DNA of 25,724 nt from Flavobacteriia bacterium. GTDB lineage: Bacteria > Bacteroidota > Bacteroidia > Flavobacteriales > Schleiferiaceae. The notes below the pieces were generated by a model. The model made no database searches. It was not told the origin of the DNA and saw nothing but the letters and a program-made list of their open reading frames with translations. The position numbers and the translations under genes were made by a program. Where the stretch lies: the NCBI GenBank assembly GCA_949516455.1, contig CATILC010000008.1, positions 1 through 25,724 of the forward strand, read 5' to 3'. Of the stretch, positions 7,534-14,941 are shown one piece after another (the stretch's first letter is position 1; the number at the start of each line of letters is the position of its first letter).

Positions 7534-9371
7534 TTTTGGCTGTTTTTGTTTGAAATACGGTAGATCAGTCGGAGCCTGTAGTTTCTGCCGGGCATGGGCA
7601 TGAACGGCTGATAGGCATAGGAGGCGTCAAAGAGATTGAGCACGGAGACCGAGAGGGAAAACAGATGTCGGTTGAACCGCATGTCCTGTCCGAGCGACAG
7701 ATCGCAGACCGACAGACCGTCAAGGCGGCCCAATTCTCCTGAGTTGCTTAATTGATCCCAGTCACTGGTTTCCTGAGCACTCAAGCGCAAATGGGTGCGT
7801 CGATAGGCCAAATGACCCTGCACGCGAAGTCGATGCACAGGGGAACCGGGCGTCTGCACCTGCCCGTTTCCATTGTCGCGAATGCCCTTGGTGTATTGAT
7901 AGGACCATTCCATCGTTCCCTTCCAGTTTTTACCCTGAACAGCTGTCCCGAACGAAGCCTCTACTCCTCTTCCCGAACTGACCTGCACATTTTCAGGTGT
8001 CCAATAGTTCGTTTCTGTAGGACGCCAAACGATCATGTTTCGGATCGAATAGAGAAAACCGTTGATCCCCAGTTCTGTTTTCCATTTTTCTGAAAAAGAC
8101 CGCTCCTGCTTCAACTGAAGCTCGAACAGATTTCCGCTTTCGTTTTTCAGATCCGGGTTTCCTCCATTGAACCAATAGAGGTCGTTCATACCCGGACGTC
8201 TGTTCACTTGGTCGAAACGCATTTTGATGCGAATGGATGCAAGCGGCAACGAGAAGGAAGCGTGCAGTGCAGGTAAGATCGGTCCATCCGATGCATGGTC
8301 GATCCGTCCGCGCAGCTGGAAATTTCCGTCATTCAAAAGGTCATGGCGATACCGCACGGCTCCGATCCACTGATTTCGCTTTCCCGCCTTTTCGAATCCA
8401 TAGACCGAATAGTGGAGCACATCGGAACTCAGATCGAGGCGGCTTTTTTGGGAGAGTCTGACCCCCTTCTGCAAACGGGCGATCAGCGTATGCGCTGCAT
8501 TGAAATCATAAAGAGCCGCCAGAGGATTTCTGTAGTCGCCATCTTCATGGAACCAGGCCAACTGAAGCTGCATGTCCTTTTCCACGTAACGGATGAATTG
8601 CCGCACGAACAGATCCCGCTGTCTTTGGCCCTGAGGGATCTGCTCCACATTTCCGGCCACACCCTGATCTTGTTGCTGAAACCAGAGAGAAGCATCCAGC
8701 CAACCTTCACCATATCTGCGGCTGAGGCTGTATTTGGCCATGTCCTGTCGGAAATCCGCATCGCTCCGCTTGTGGCTTTCACCCCGGGCATCCCGATAGA
8801 CGAAATCGTTTTCGGCCTGGGTGCGTCCCCATTGCAGCCGATGGACCCATGTTCCGGATCGCCATGTTGTTGAAATATTCGATGACCAAAACCCAAAGCT
8901 TCCCACTGCGGAATGAAGCGTGAGCCATTCGGCAGGATCGGCAGATTCATTTTGAAGATGCAGCACTCCGCCGGCGGCATTCGATCCCTGCATGCCCAGC
9001 GACGATCCCTCGCCAAAGGAGATGTGACCAAATGCATGACCGGATACAGTACTGAGATCCACCACCCCGAGAGCAGGCGAGTTAATGGGCAGGCCTTCCC
9101 ATAAGATCCGCGTATGGGCGGCGGGAAGAGCGCGAAAAGACAATTGCGCATATGCCCCGGGAAGGGCGGTTCGTATCCAAAGCCGGGTTTGATTCTGCAA
9201 TTGACGGGACAGCAGGTCACCCATCCTGGCTTCCGGAGCTGATGGCATGGTATCGCTGATCTCCTGTCCATCATACAGACGGGAGGCAGTGACCTGTACT
9301 TCCTGCAGATTCTGGGCATGGAGACCGCCAAGATGCAAAAAGCTCAATACGATCCAGCAGCAGTTGCGCAT
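7530..9371 (-). CDS. btuB: TonB-dependent outer-membrane receptor, BtuB-like (cobalamin uptake)
   Basis: A 613-aa protein, almost exactly the length of E. coli BtuB. It has a signal peptide ending near LHAQ (residue 20) and then a TonB-box-like stretch (NLQEVQVTASR). The plug domain is at about 40-150 (FRALPAAHTRILWEGLPINS, FGEGSSLGMQGSNAAGGVL), followed by a 22-strand-type barrel. It ends with the usual receptor C-terminus (LFDASYAYQPFMPMPGRNYR, then LIYRIS). It lacks the N-terminal carboxypeptidase-like domain found in SusC receptors. The start codon ATG 9371 lies 11 nt after the regulatory hairpin of a cobalamin riboswitch, which makes B12 or another corrinoid the likely substrate. It is coupled to the BtuG-like gene by a 4-bp overlap. 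Confidence 0.9.
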   Translation of the reverse strand: MRNCCWIVLSFLHLGGLHAQNLQEVQVTASRLYDGQEISDTMPSAPEARMGDLLSRQLQNQTRLWIRTALPGAYAQLSFRALPAAHTRILWEGLPINSPALGVVDLSTVSGHAFGHISFGEGSSLGMQGSNAAGGVLHLQNESADPAEWLTLHSAVGSFGFWSSNISTTWRSGTWVHRLQWGRTQAENDFVYRDARGESHKRSDADFRQDMAKYSLSRRYGEGWLDASLWFQQQDQGVAGNVEQIPQGQRQRDLFVRQFIRYVEKDMQLQLAWFHEDGDYRNPLAALYDFNAAHTLIARLQKGVRLSQKSRLDLSSDVLHYSVYGFEKAGKRNQWIGAVRYRHDLLNDGNFQLRGRIDHASDGPILPALHASFSLPLASIRIKMRFDQVNRRPGMNDLYWFNGGNPDLKNESGNLFELQLKQERSFSEKWKTELGINGFLYSIRNMIVWRPTETNYWTPENVQVSSGRGVEASFGTAVQGKNWKGTMEWSYQYTKGIRDNGNGQVQTPGSPVHRLRVQGHLAYRRTHLRLSAQETSDWDQLSNSGELGRLDGLSVCDLSLGQDMRFNRHLFSLSVSVLNLFDASYAYQPFMPMPGRNYRLRLIYRISNKNSQK

Positions 9372-9382
9372 GGTCCGGAATC

Positions 9383-9400
9383 GCCTTTGGTCCCGAAGGC
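9383..9400 (-). promoter_or_regulatory. Predicted P13 hairpin / expression platform of the cobalamin riboswitch
   Basis: The minus-strand sequence GCCTTCGGGACCAAAGGC can fold with a GCCTT/AAGGC stem. Its loop carries CGGG (9395-9392), complementary to CCCG in the P5 loop of the aptamer (within 9516-9511). That is the L5-L13 kissing contact by which cobalamin riboswitches work. The hairpin ends 11 nt before the btuB-like ATG and there is no U-run, so translational rather than transcriptional control is inferred. Confidence 0.65.
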
Positions 9401-9419
9401 TGTTTCCTCAATGATTTTT

Positions 9420-9568
9420 GTGGGCAGGTCTTCTGGCTTGGCCCCTGTCTTTCTCCTTCCCGATGAAACATCAGTGGATCGATCGAAAGCAGTTTCGGAC
9501 CTTACAGCTGCGGGCACAGCTCCTGACTCGAACAGGATTCCCTTTTGATCGCCTCGCGGCGAACCCAC
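9420..9568 (-). promoter_or_regulatory. Cobalamin riboswitch aptamer
   Basis: Read on the minus strand, this has the conserved elements in order. P1 5' arm is GTGGG (9568-9564). Next come AAAAGGGAA (9546-9538), the P4/P5 block GCTGTGCCCGCAGCTGTAAG (about 9520-9501), CCACTG (9477-9472) and GGGAAGG (9461-9455). The B12 box AGCCAGAAGACCTGCC (9438-9423) is followed by the P1 3' arm CCCAC (9424-9420). This matches the E. coli btuB leader pattern closely. It precedes a BtuB-like gene, as expected for B12-repressed uptake genes. Confidence 0.95.
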
Positions 9569-9572
9569 GGAC

Positions 9573-9580
9573 CAAAGTTA
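9573..9580 (-). promoter_or_regulatory. Bacteroidota-type -7 element (TAACTTTG) for the B12 operon
   Basis: TAACTTTG matches the TAnnTTTG consensus exactly. Transcription would begin a few bases downstream, right at the 5' arm of riboswitch stem P1 (9568). The agreement of promoter and aptamer edge supports both calls. The -33 region is weak: TTTC lies 21 nt upstream instead of TTG at about 19-20. Confidence 0.65.
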
Positions 9581-9635
9581 CACCACTTTAGAAGGCCTGA
9601 AGAAACTTTTTGATCCTTTTTTCATTATCCCCTAA

Positions 9636-9773
9636 ATGCCACGCAAGCCGCTGCCTCAGAAGATCTGTGTCTCCTGCCAAAAACCCTACTCCTGGCGAAA
9701 GAAATGGGAAAGGAATTGGGAAGAGGTGAGATATTGCTCCGAGCGTTGCAGAAAGAACAAAAACAACTCATGA
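9636..9773 (+). CDS. DUF2256 small zinc-ribbon protein
   Basis: A 45-aa protein (MPRKPLPQKICVSCQKPYSW at the N-terminus, ending in NNS). It has two Cys pairs, CVSC (11-14) and CSERC (34-38), around a basic/aromatic core (SWRKKWERNWEEVRYCS). This is the DUF2256 pattern. The family is known as a small cysteine-rich protein encoded beside, or fused to, cryptochrome/photolyase genes. Here its TGA overlaps the ATG of the cryptochrome (ATGA), so the two are translated together. A zinc-binding role follows from the cysteine spacing; its biological function is unknown. It starts at ATG 9636, the first start in this frame after the intergenic region. Confidence 0.85.
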   Translation: MPRKPLPQKICVSCQKPYSWRKKWERNWEEVRYCSERCRKNKNNS

Positions 9774-11011
9774 ACATTCTCATTTGGCTGCAGCGCGACC
9801 TGCGATTGCACGATCAGCAGATCTTCCATCTCGCTGGCGAGGAAGGCCATCACATACTGCCGGTTTTTGTATTCGATGAAGCTGAATCAACGGTCTTTCC
9901 CAGTGGCTTGTCCCGGTGGTCGGAAAACAAGAAGGCCTTTCTCTCGGAGTGTCTCACAGATCTGGAATCTTCCCTTTCTGCATTCGGCGTGCCATTGCTC
10001 TATCGCGAAGGCAAAACAGTCGATGTTCTGTCCGAACTCTTTGAAGCGCACTCGATCGACGAAGTGTGGTTCACCGACACTGCCGGCACGGAAGAGCAAA
10101 ATCGCCAGGAAGAGGTCTGTAGTAAACTGCCCCACAGAAGATTCTACGGACAGAGCCTTCTGCATCCTGATGACCTGCCTTTTAAGGAAGAGGCATGCCC
10201 CAGGGTGTTTACCGCTTTTCGAAAAAAGGTGGAGAAATATGGGCGTTACCGAGACCCACTGCCCGCTCCATCCGTTCTGAATGCCGTTGATGGCGAATTT
10301 GCCGACACACTTCCCGCTTCAAAAGAGCGGAAGATCCATTCCAATTCTGCCTTTCCCTTTCGGGGCGGAGAAACGGCCGGCCTGGAGCGTCTAAAGGATT
10401 GGATGTGGACAGAGGACCGACTTAGGGAATACAAGGAAACCAGAAACGGTATGCTCGGCACAGCTTATTCATCCAAGTTTTCTCCCTGGATCGCATGGGG
10501 CTGCCTCTCTCCCAAATTCATCCTGAAGGAGATCCGCCGCTACGAAGACGAGCGCATTGCGAATTCAAGCACCTACTGGCTGCTCTTTGAGCTTTTATGG
10601 CGTGATTTTTTTCATTTTACCTGGCGAAAAGAACGCGGGCGCTTCTTCAAGACCGCCGAAAAGGCGCATATCCGGTCGGGTCGTTCGCTCCTGCTCTGGC
10701 AGGAAGGTCGCACGGGCGAGGATTTCATCGATGCACACATGCGGGAATTGCTGCACACGGGCTTTATGAGCAATCGCGGAAGACAGAACGTGGCCAGCTA
10801 CCTGGTGCATGCCCTAAAGGAACACTGGCTGCTTGGCGCTCAATGGTTTGAACATTCACTGATCGACCACGAAGTCTGCAGCAACTACGGCAACTGGACC
10901 TATGTGGCCGGTGTCGGGAACGATCCAAGGGACCAGCGTATTTTCAATCCCCGCATACAGGCCGAACGATATGACCCCAACAGACGTTATATCGAGGCTT
11001 GGTTAAACTGA
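9770..11011 (+). CDS. Cryptochrome-DASH / deoxyribodipyrimidine photolyase family protein
   Basis: 413 aa from ATG 9770 (MNILIWLQRDLRLHDQ). The frame is open further upstream, but that part overlaps DUF2256 and is not conserved-looking. The N-terminal alpha/beta photolyase domain covers about 1-130. The C-terminal FAD domain contains FRGGETAGLERL (198-207), YKETRNGMLG (221-230), YSSKFSPWIAWGCLSP (233-248), FELLWRDFFHF (273-283) and GFMSNRGRQNVASYL (331-345). These are the hallmarks of the DASH group, which binds FAD (and usually MTHF) and repairs cyclobutane dimers mainly in single-stranded DNA. It is slightly short for the family (about 430-480 aa) but complete. The adjacent DUF2256 gene is the usual companion. 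Confidence 0.92.
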   Translation: MNILIWLQRDLRLHDQQIFHLAGEEGHHILPVFVFDEAESTVFPSGLSRWSENKKAFLSECLTDLESSLSAFGVPLLYREGKTVDVLSELFEAHSIDEVWFTDTAGTEEQNRQEEVCSKLPHRRFYGQSLLHPDDLPFKEEACPRVFTAFRKKVEKYGRYRDPLPAPSVLNAVDGEFADTLPASKERKIHSNSAFPFRGGETAGLERLKDWMWTEDRLREYKETRNGMLGTAYSSKFSPWIAWGCLSPKFILKEIRRYEDERIANSSTYWLLFELLWRDFFHFTWRKERGRFFKTAEKAHIRSGRSLLLWQEGRTGEDFIDAHMRELLHTGFMSNRGRQNVASYLVHALKEHWLLGAQWFEHSLIDHEVCSNYGNWTYVAGVGNDPRDQRIFNPRIQAERYDPNRRYIEAWLN

Positions 11012-11016
11012 AAACA

Positions 11017-11688
11017 ATGAGCTCCAAAGCCGATCAAAACAAAAACGCGAAAGCCGAAAAGATGAAAGAAAAGATCCGCACGGCCTACATTGAATACCGT
11101 TTGCTCAAAGGAGAATTTCCGGGAAGCATTTTTGCATTCTGCAAAGAATTGAAGATCAAGGAATCAGAATTTTACGAGCATTTCAACACCTTCAGCCAGA
11201 TCGAATCGGCATTCTGGAAGGAAAAGCTTGGAACTACCGTGAATCGCCTCAAAGATTCTTCAGATTACGCGGGCTTCAGCAGCCGTGAAAAGCTGCTGGC
11301 TTTCTATTTCACCTGGTTCGAAGAACTCCTTCAGGACCGGAGTTTTGCGCTGTTGAGCTTTCCCGAAAAGCCCAGCACCCCTTTTTCCGACAATCCATTG
11401 GACGCCACAAAAACTCATTTTGAGGAGTTCGTAAAAGAATTGCTCACTGAGGGAGAGGGAAATGGCGAAATTGCTTCTCGTGGTCCCGTTTCTGCCCGCT
11501 ATGCGGATATGTTGTGGATGCAATTTATCTTCCTCTTCAACTACTGGAGGAAAGACCAGAGTGCTGGATTCGAATACACTGATGCGGCCATCGAGAAAAG
11601 CGTGAACCTCGGTTTCGACCTGATGGGCAAGGGAATTGTTGAATCTCTGGTCGATTTTGGGAAATTCCTGCTGAAGCAGGACCGATGA
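11017..11688 (+). CDS. TetR/AcrR-family transcriptional regulator
   Basis: About 223 aa from ATG 11017 (MSSKADQNKNAKAEKM); a TTG at 10999 would overlap the cryptochrome end and is less likely. The N-terminal three-helix DNA-binding region contains the helix-turn-helix FAFCKELKIKESEFYEHF. The remaining helical C-terminal domain is a ligand/dimerisation region with no recognisable pocket signature. The stop overlaps the start of the ABC1-kinase gene (ATGA), so the two form a coupled pair and the regulator may control that gene. The ligand and operator are unknown. Confidence 0.82.
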   Translation: MSSKADQNKNAKAEKMKEKIRTAYIEYRLLKGEFPGSIFAFCKELKIKESEFYEHFNTFSQIESAFWKEKLGTTVNRLKDSSDYAGFSSREKLLAFYFTWFEELLQDRSFALLSFPEKPSTPFSDNPLDATKTHFEEFVKELLTEGEGNGEIASRGPVSARYADMLWMQFIFLFNYWRKDQSAGFEYTDAAIEKSVNLGFDLMGKGIVESLVDFGKFLLKQDR

Positions 11689-12998
11689 AGGAACAAAAGA
11701 AAATCCCGGTCACCAAGGTGCAGCGTGCCAGCCGCTTTGTCGCTACCGGCGCACGCGTAGGTGGCAATTACCTGAAGTATTACTCCAAAAAGCTCATCAA
11801 ACCCGAACAGGGTCGGGATGAGTTGGATGCGGACAACGCGGAAGACATCTACAACAGCCTGTCCGAACTCAAGGGAAGTGCGCTCAAAGTAGCGCAGATG
11901 CTGAGTATGGACCAAGGCATGCTGCCAGGCGTCTACGCCGAAAAATTTTCCCAGGCACAATACAACGCGCCTCCACTCTCCTACCCCCTGGTCGTCAAGA
12001 CCTTCCAGCGTGAATTGGGGAAGAGCCCGGAACATTACTTCGATTCCTTTGGCAAAAGCGCAGCAGCGGCGGCTTCCATCGGTCAGGTGCACAAAGGAAA
12101 GATCGGTGACACCCACTACGCAGTCAAAGTGCAGTACCCCGGAGTGGCAGACAGCATTCACTCCGACCTGCGCATGGTCAAACCCATTGCCCAGCGCATG
12201 TTCAACATCAGTGAAGCCGATATCAACCACTACCTGAGCGAGGTTGAGGAGCGGCTCATCGAGGAGTGTGATTACGGCCTTGAATACACCCGCAGTCTGG
12301 AGATCGCAGATCACTGCCGACACATACCCGATCTGCGGTTCCCTGAGTATTTGCCCAAGATCAGTTCCCGAAGGATATTGACCATGGAGTGGCTTCCCGG
12401 AGCACACATGGAAGAATTCCTGAGGTCGGATCCGGATCAAGAGACGCGCGATCGCCTGGGACAGGCCATCTGGGACTTCTACGACCATCAGATCCACAGT
12501 CTAAAGCAGGTGCATGCTGACCCCCACCCGGGAAACTTCTTGTTTCAGTCGTCAGGAACGGTCGGTGTGATCGACTTCGGCTGCGTCAAGACCCTGACCG
12601 ATGAATTCTACAGCCGTTATTTCCGCTTACTCAACGTAGAAGACGGAAAAGAACCCGAGGACTACGAATCCCTCTTGTACGATCTGCAGTATCTGCTCAA
12701 GGAAGACCGTGCGGATGATGCGGCCTATTACAAAAAACGCATCCTGGAGTTGAATCAGATCCTCGGCAGGCCCTTCCACCACGAGGAGTTCGATTTTGGT
12801 GACCCGAGTTACTTTTCTTCCATCTACAAGCTCAGCGAAGAACTGAGCAAGGACAAGCGTTTGCGCAGCGCCAATGGAGCAAGAGGTCCAAAAGACGCCC
12901 TGTACATCAACCGCACCTATTTTGGATTGTATTCGCTGCTCAATCGCCTCGGTTCGCGCATACGGGTGACTTCCCCGATCTCGTCGCTTTCTTTGTAG
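11685..12998 (+). CDS. ABC1/AarF/UbiB (COQ8-like) family kinase
   Basis: A 437-aa protein with the marks of the atypical ABC1 kinases. These are a K..Q helix motif as LKVAQMLSMDQG (67-78), an Ala-rich nucleotide loop AAAAASIGQVH (126-136), the lysine of YAVKVQ (K148), the catalytic loop HADPHPGNFLF (277-287) and the metal-binding VIDFGC (295-300). In proteobacteria and mitochondria the family supports ubiquinone synthesis. Bacteroidota use menaquinone, so here a role in membrane-lipid or quinone handling is only inference. The KxGQ motif reads KVAQ, with Gly replaced by Ala. It is translationally coupled to the upstream TetR gene. Confidence 0.92.
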   Translation: MKEQKKIPVTKVQRASRFVATGARVGGNYLKYYSKKLIKPEQGRDELDADNAEDIYNSLSELKGSALKVAQMLSMDQGMLPGVYAEKFSQAQYNAPPLSYPLVVKTFQRELGKSPEHYFDSFGKSAAAAASIGQVHKGKIGDTHYAVKVQYPGVADSIHSDLRMVKPIAQRMFNISEADINHYLSEVEERLIEECDYGLEYTRSLEIADHCRHIPDLRFPEYLPKISSRRILTMEWLPGAHMEEFLRSDPDQETRDRLGQAIWDFYDHQIHSLKQVHADPHPGNFLFQSSGTVGVIDFGCVKTLTDEFYSRYFRLLNVEDGKEPEDYESLLYDLQYLLKEDRADDAAYYKKRILELNQILGRPFHHEEFDFGDPSYFSSIYKLSEELSKDKRLRSANGARGPKDALYINRTYFGLYSLLNRLGSRIRVTSPISSLSL

Positions 12999-13015
12999 GA
13001 CTAAGCAAGGCTTTT

Positions 13016-13678
13016 TTGACCTATCTGCTCATTGGATCGATCGTCGGTGTCAGCCTGCTGGCGCTTCGTGAGCCGCGTATTTTTCATCGGTTCTGTTTCT
13101 GGGTGGAACCCGTTTTGGCCCGAGACGGAATACGCATGATCAGTTCGGCATTTCTGCATGCCGACACCACGCATCTCGCCTTCAATATGCTCAGCCTTTA
13201 TTTTTTTGGCGATGCATTAGAGGCCTCTCTGAATTCCGTGCAATACACAGCCATCGCTGCAGGCAGTTTGATAGGAGGCAATCTGCTCGCACTCCGGATG
13301 CACAGGAATGATCCGTCTTACCGTGCGGTCGGAGCATCAGGTATGGTGAGTGGACTGATCTTTTCAGCGATCATCCTCTATCCGGAGATACGCATCGGCA
13401 TCCTCTTTCTGCCGTTCATGCTGCCCGGATGGATCTACGGTCTGCTCTTTCTGGGCATTTCTCTCTTCGGCATGAAAAGAGCAATGGACAACATCGGGCA
13501 CGAGGCCCATTTGGGCGGAGCCCTTTCTGGTCTTTTTTTGACCCTTGTCCTCTTCCCGGAACGGCTGTATTCTGGAAACATTGAGCTATGGGCCCTGGCC
13601 GTAGCATGCATCGGTCTGCTCACGCTCAGCATCCTCAGGCCACAGCTTTTTGAGCGCATCGGGCAAAGGAACTTATGA
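13016..13678 (+). CDS. Rhomboid-family intramembrane serine protease
   Basis: 220 aa with six predicted membrane helices. The rhomboid catalytic features are present: HADTTHLAFNMLSLYFFG (48-65) after the first helix, GASG with Ser108 (106-109), and a final catalytic His in NIGHEAHLGG (probably His165). Such enzymes cleave transmembrane substrates within the bilayer. The start is uncertain. TTG 13016 is the first usable codon after the ABC1-kinase stop, but the open frame reads back into that gene. The stop overlaps an ATG (ATGA at 13675-13678). The substrate is unknown. Confidence 0.9.
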   Translation: MTYLLIGSIVGVSLLALREPRIFHRFCFWVEPVLARDGIRMISSAFLHADTTHLAFNMLSLYFFGDALEASLNSVQYTAIAAGSLIGGNLLALRMHRNDPSYRAVGASGMVSGLIFSAIILYPEIRIGILFLPFMLPGWIYGLLFLGISLFGMKRAMDNIGHEAHLGGALSGLFLTLVLFPERLYSGNIELWALAVACIGLLTLSILRPQLFERIGQRNL

Positions 13679-13733
13679 ATGAATCAGGCTTTTCCGGTAT
13701 TGACCTACATTCGGAGCGCAAAATGAAACAACA

Positions 13734-14270
13734 GTGAATTTCTGCTCAGAATGCGGCGCTCCCGAGCTGGACTTCAGGGTCCCGGAAGGCGATCATCTGC
13801 CTCGTTTCATTTGTGGTCGTTGCGGGATGATCCACTACGAGAACCCACGCATGATCGTCGGCTGCATACCCGTATGGAAAGACCGTATTCTCATTGCCCG
13901 AAGGGCCATTGAACCCCGCTATGGTCTGTGGAATCTGCCCTGCGGTTTTCTGGAATCGGGGGAGACTGTGGAAGAGGGTGCCAAAAGAGAGGTGCTGGAA
14001 GAGACAGGCGCTGAAGTGGACCTGATCCGACTCCACACCGTGTACAATCTGCCACATGCCCGACAGGTCTACCTCATATTCTTAGCGGAAATGCGGTCGG
14101 AAAAAAGCATGACAACAACAGAGAGCAGCGAGGTTCGATTGTTTGCAGCAGAGGAGATGCCCTGGTCGGAAATGGCTTTTACATCGAGCACCTTCGCCCT
14201 TCAAAACTACTTTTCGGACCGAAAAACAGACAACGAAACCCTGCATTTGGGCACCTATCGGCCTGAGTGA
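13734..14270 (+). CDS. NUDIX hydrolase with N-terminal zinc ribbon
   Basis: 178 aa from GTG 13734. A zinc ribbon with CSEC (4-7) and CGRC (27-30) precedes a NUDIX domain. The box G-x5-E-x7-REVLEETGA is complete (71-93, with Glu86, Glu89 and Glu90 for metal binding). The combination resembles NADH-pyrophosphatase-like and ADP-ribose-type NUDIX enzymes that hydrolyse nucleoside diphosphate derivatives; the exact substrate is not evident. Its stop overlaps the GTG of the following esterase (GTGA), so the two are coupled. Confidence 0.92.
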   Translation: MNFCSECGAPELDFRVPEGDHLPRFICGRCGMIHYENPRMIVGCIPVWKDRILIARRAIEPRYGLWNLPCGFLESGETVEEGAKREVLEETGAEVDLIRLHTVYNLPHARQVYLIFLAEMRSEKSMTTTESSEVRLFAAEEMPWSEMAFTSSTFALQNYFSDRKTDNETLHLGTYRPE

Positions 14271-14923
14271 TCAAAGAAGCCATGGAGTACATCGAGTACA
14301 GACACAGTGAAGGATCCACAGACAAGCGCGTTCTCGTTCTTCTCCATGGATACGGAAGCAATGAACACGATCTTCCGGGCTTGGGAAGTGCTCTGAAAGG
14401 CGATTGCACGCTTCTCAGCTTGCGCGCACCCATCGGCCTTCCGTTTGGCGGACATGCATGGTTCTCGCTCTACCCTCAGGAAAGGGGATTCAAAGCAGAT
14501 ATTCCCGAGGCATTGAAGGCATTGGAACGACTTGAACAACTCATCGAAGAAGTCATTGAGCGCTATGCCCCTGCTTCCGGCAAGGTCTGGCTGCTCGGAT
14601 TCAGCCAGGGAAGTATGCTCAGTCAGGCGCTGATGCTCCGAAAAAGTGAGCAGATCGAAGGCGTCATCGGTCTGAGCGGTTATCTGCCCGATCCACTCAT
14701 TCCAGAAGCCCTTCCTTCTCCCGAAAAGATGCCCGAAATCTTCCTCGTCCATGGTACAGAAGATGAGGTGATCGATGTGGAGAAGGCCCGCCGATCGCAT
14801 CGGTGGTACCAGGAGCAGGGCATCCAACACGAATACCATGAATTTCCGATCGGCCACGAGGTGGGCATGGAGGAGATCGATCTGATGGACAAATGGTGGC
14901 AGAAGACGGGCGAAGTACTATAG
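14267..14923 (+). CDS. Alpha/beta-hydrolase, carboxylesterase/phospholipase type
   Basis: 218 aa, or 213 aa if started at ATG 14282. It has the serine hydrolase fold of the carboxylesterase/phospholipase (Abhydrolase_2) family. LLHGYGSNEHDL (25-36) forms the oxyanion region and GFSQGSML (111-118) holds the nucleophile Ser114. Asp166 in HGTEDEVID and His197 in PIGHEVG complete the triad. Family members hydrolyse short-chain esters or lysophospholipids in the cytoplasm. There is no signal peptide. The start overlaps the NUDIX stop, which suggests co-expression but not a shared pathway. Confidence 0.9.
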   Translation: MIKEAMEYIEYRHSEGSTDKRVLVLLHGYGSNEHDLPGLGSALKGDCTLLSLRAPIGLPFGGHAWFSLYPQERGFKADIPEALKALERLEQLIEEVIERYAPASGKVWLLGFSQGSMLSQALMLRKSEQIEGVIGLSGYLPDPLIPEALPSPEKMPEIFLVHGTEDEVIDVEKARRSHRWYQEQGIQHEYHEFPIGHEVGMEEIDLMDKWWQKTGEVL

Positions 14924-14928
14924 AAATA

Positions 14929-14936
14929 TACATTTG
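14929..14936 (+). promoter_or_regulatory. Bacteroidota-type -7 element (TACATTTG) before rmlC
   Basis: TACATTTG fits TAnnTTTG exactly and ends 5 nt before the ATG of rmlC (14942), so the transcript would start at or very near the start codon. No good -33 TTG was found at the expected distance. Confidence 0.5.
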
Positions 14937-14941
14937 CCCCC

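Larger units (their letters stand above)
9372..9635. other. Divergent intergenic region (264 bp)
   Basis: It separates the minus-strand B12 operon from the plus-strand DUF2256/cryptochrome genes. It is largely filled by the riboswitch, its hairpin and the minus-strand promoter. A perfect 9-bp inverted repeat (CTTTGGTCC at 9385-9393, GGACCAAAG at 9569-9577) spans the aptamer. One arm overlaps the -7 element, so it is probably not the functional P1 stem. No convincing TAnnTTTG element for the plus-strand genes was found. Confidence 0.6.

Noticed and set aside
9385..9577. Perfect 9-bp inverted repeat CTTTGGTCC / GGACCAAAG flanking the riboswitch, considered as stem P1
   Set aside because: The upstream arm overlaps the -7 promoter element and would probably not be transcribed. 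GTGGG/CCCAC immediately flanking the aptamer core matches the known P1 position better.
9704..9769. N-terminal extension of the cryptochrome upstream of ATG 9770
   Set aside because: It is the out-of-frame reading of the DUF2256 gene; the conserved photolyase N-terminus begins at MNILIWLQRDLR.
11541..12497. 318-codon minus-strand open frame opposite the ABC1 kinase
   Set aside because: It is antisense to a well-conserved kinase with all motifs and shows no family signature of its own.
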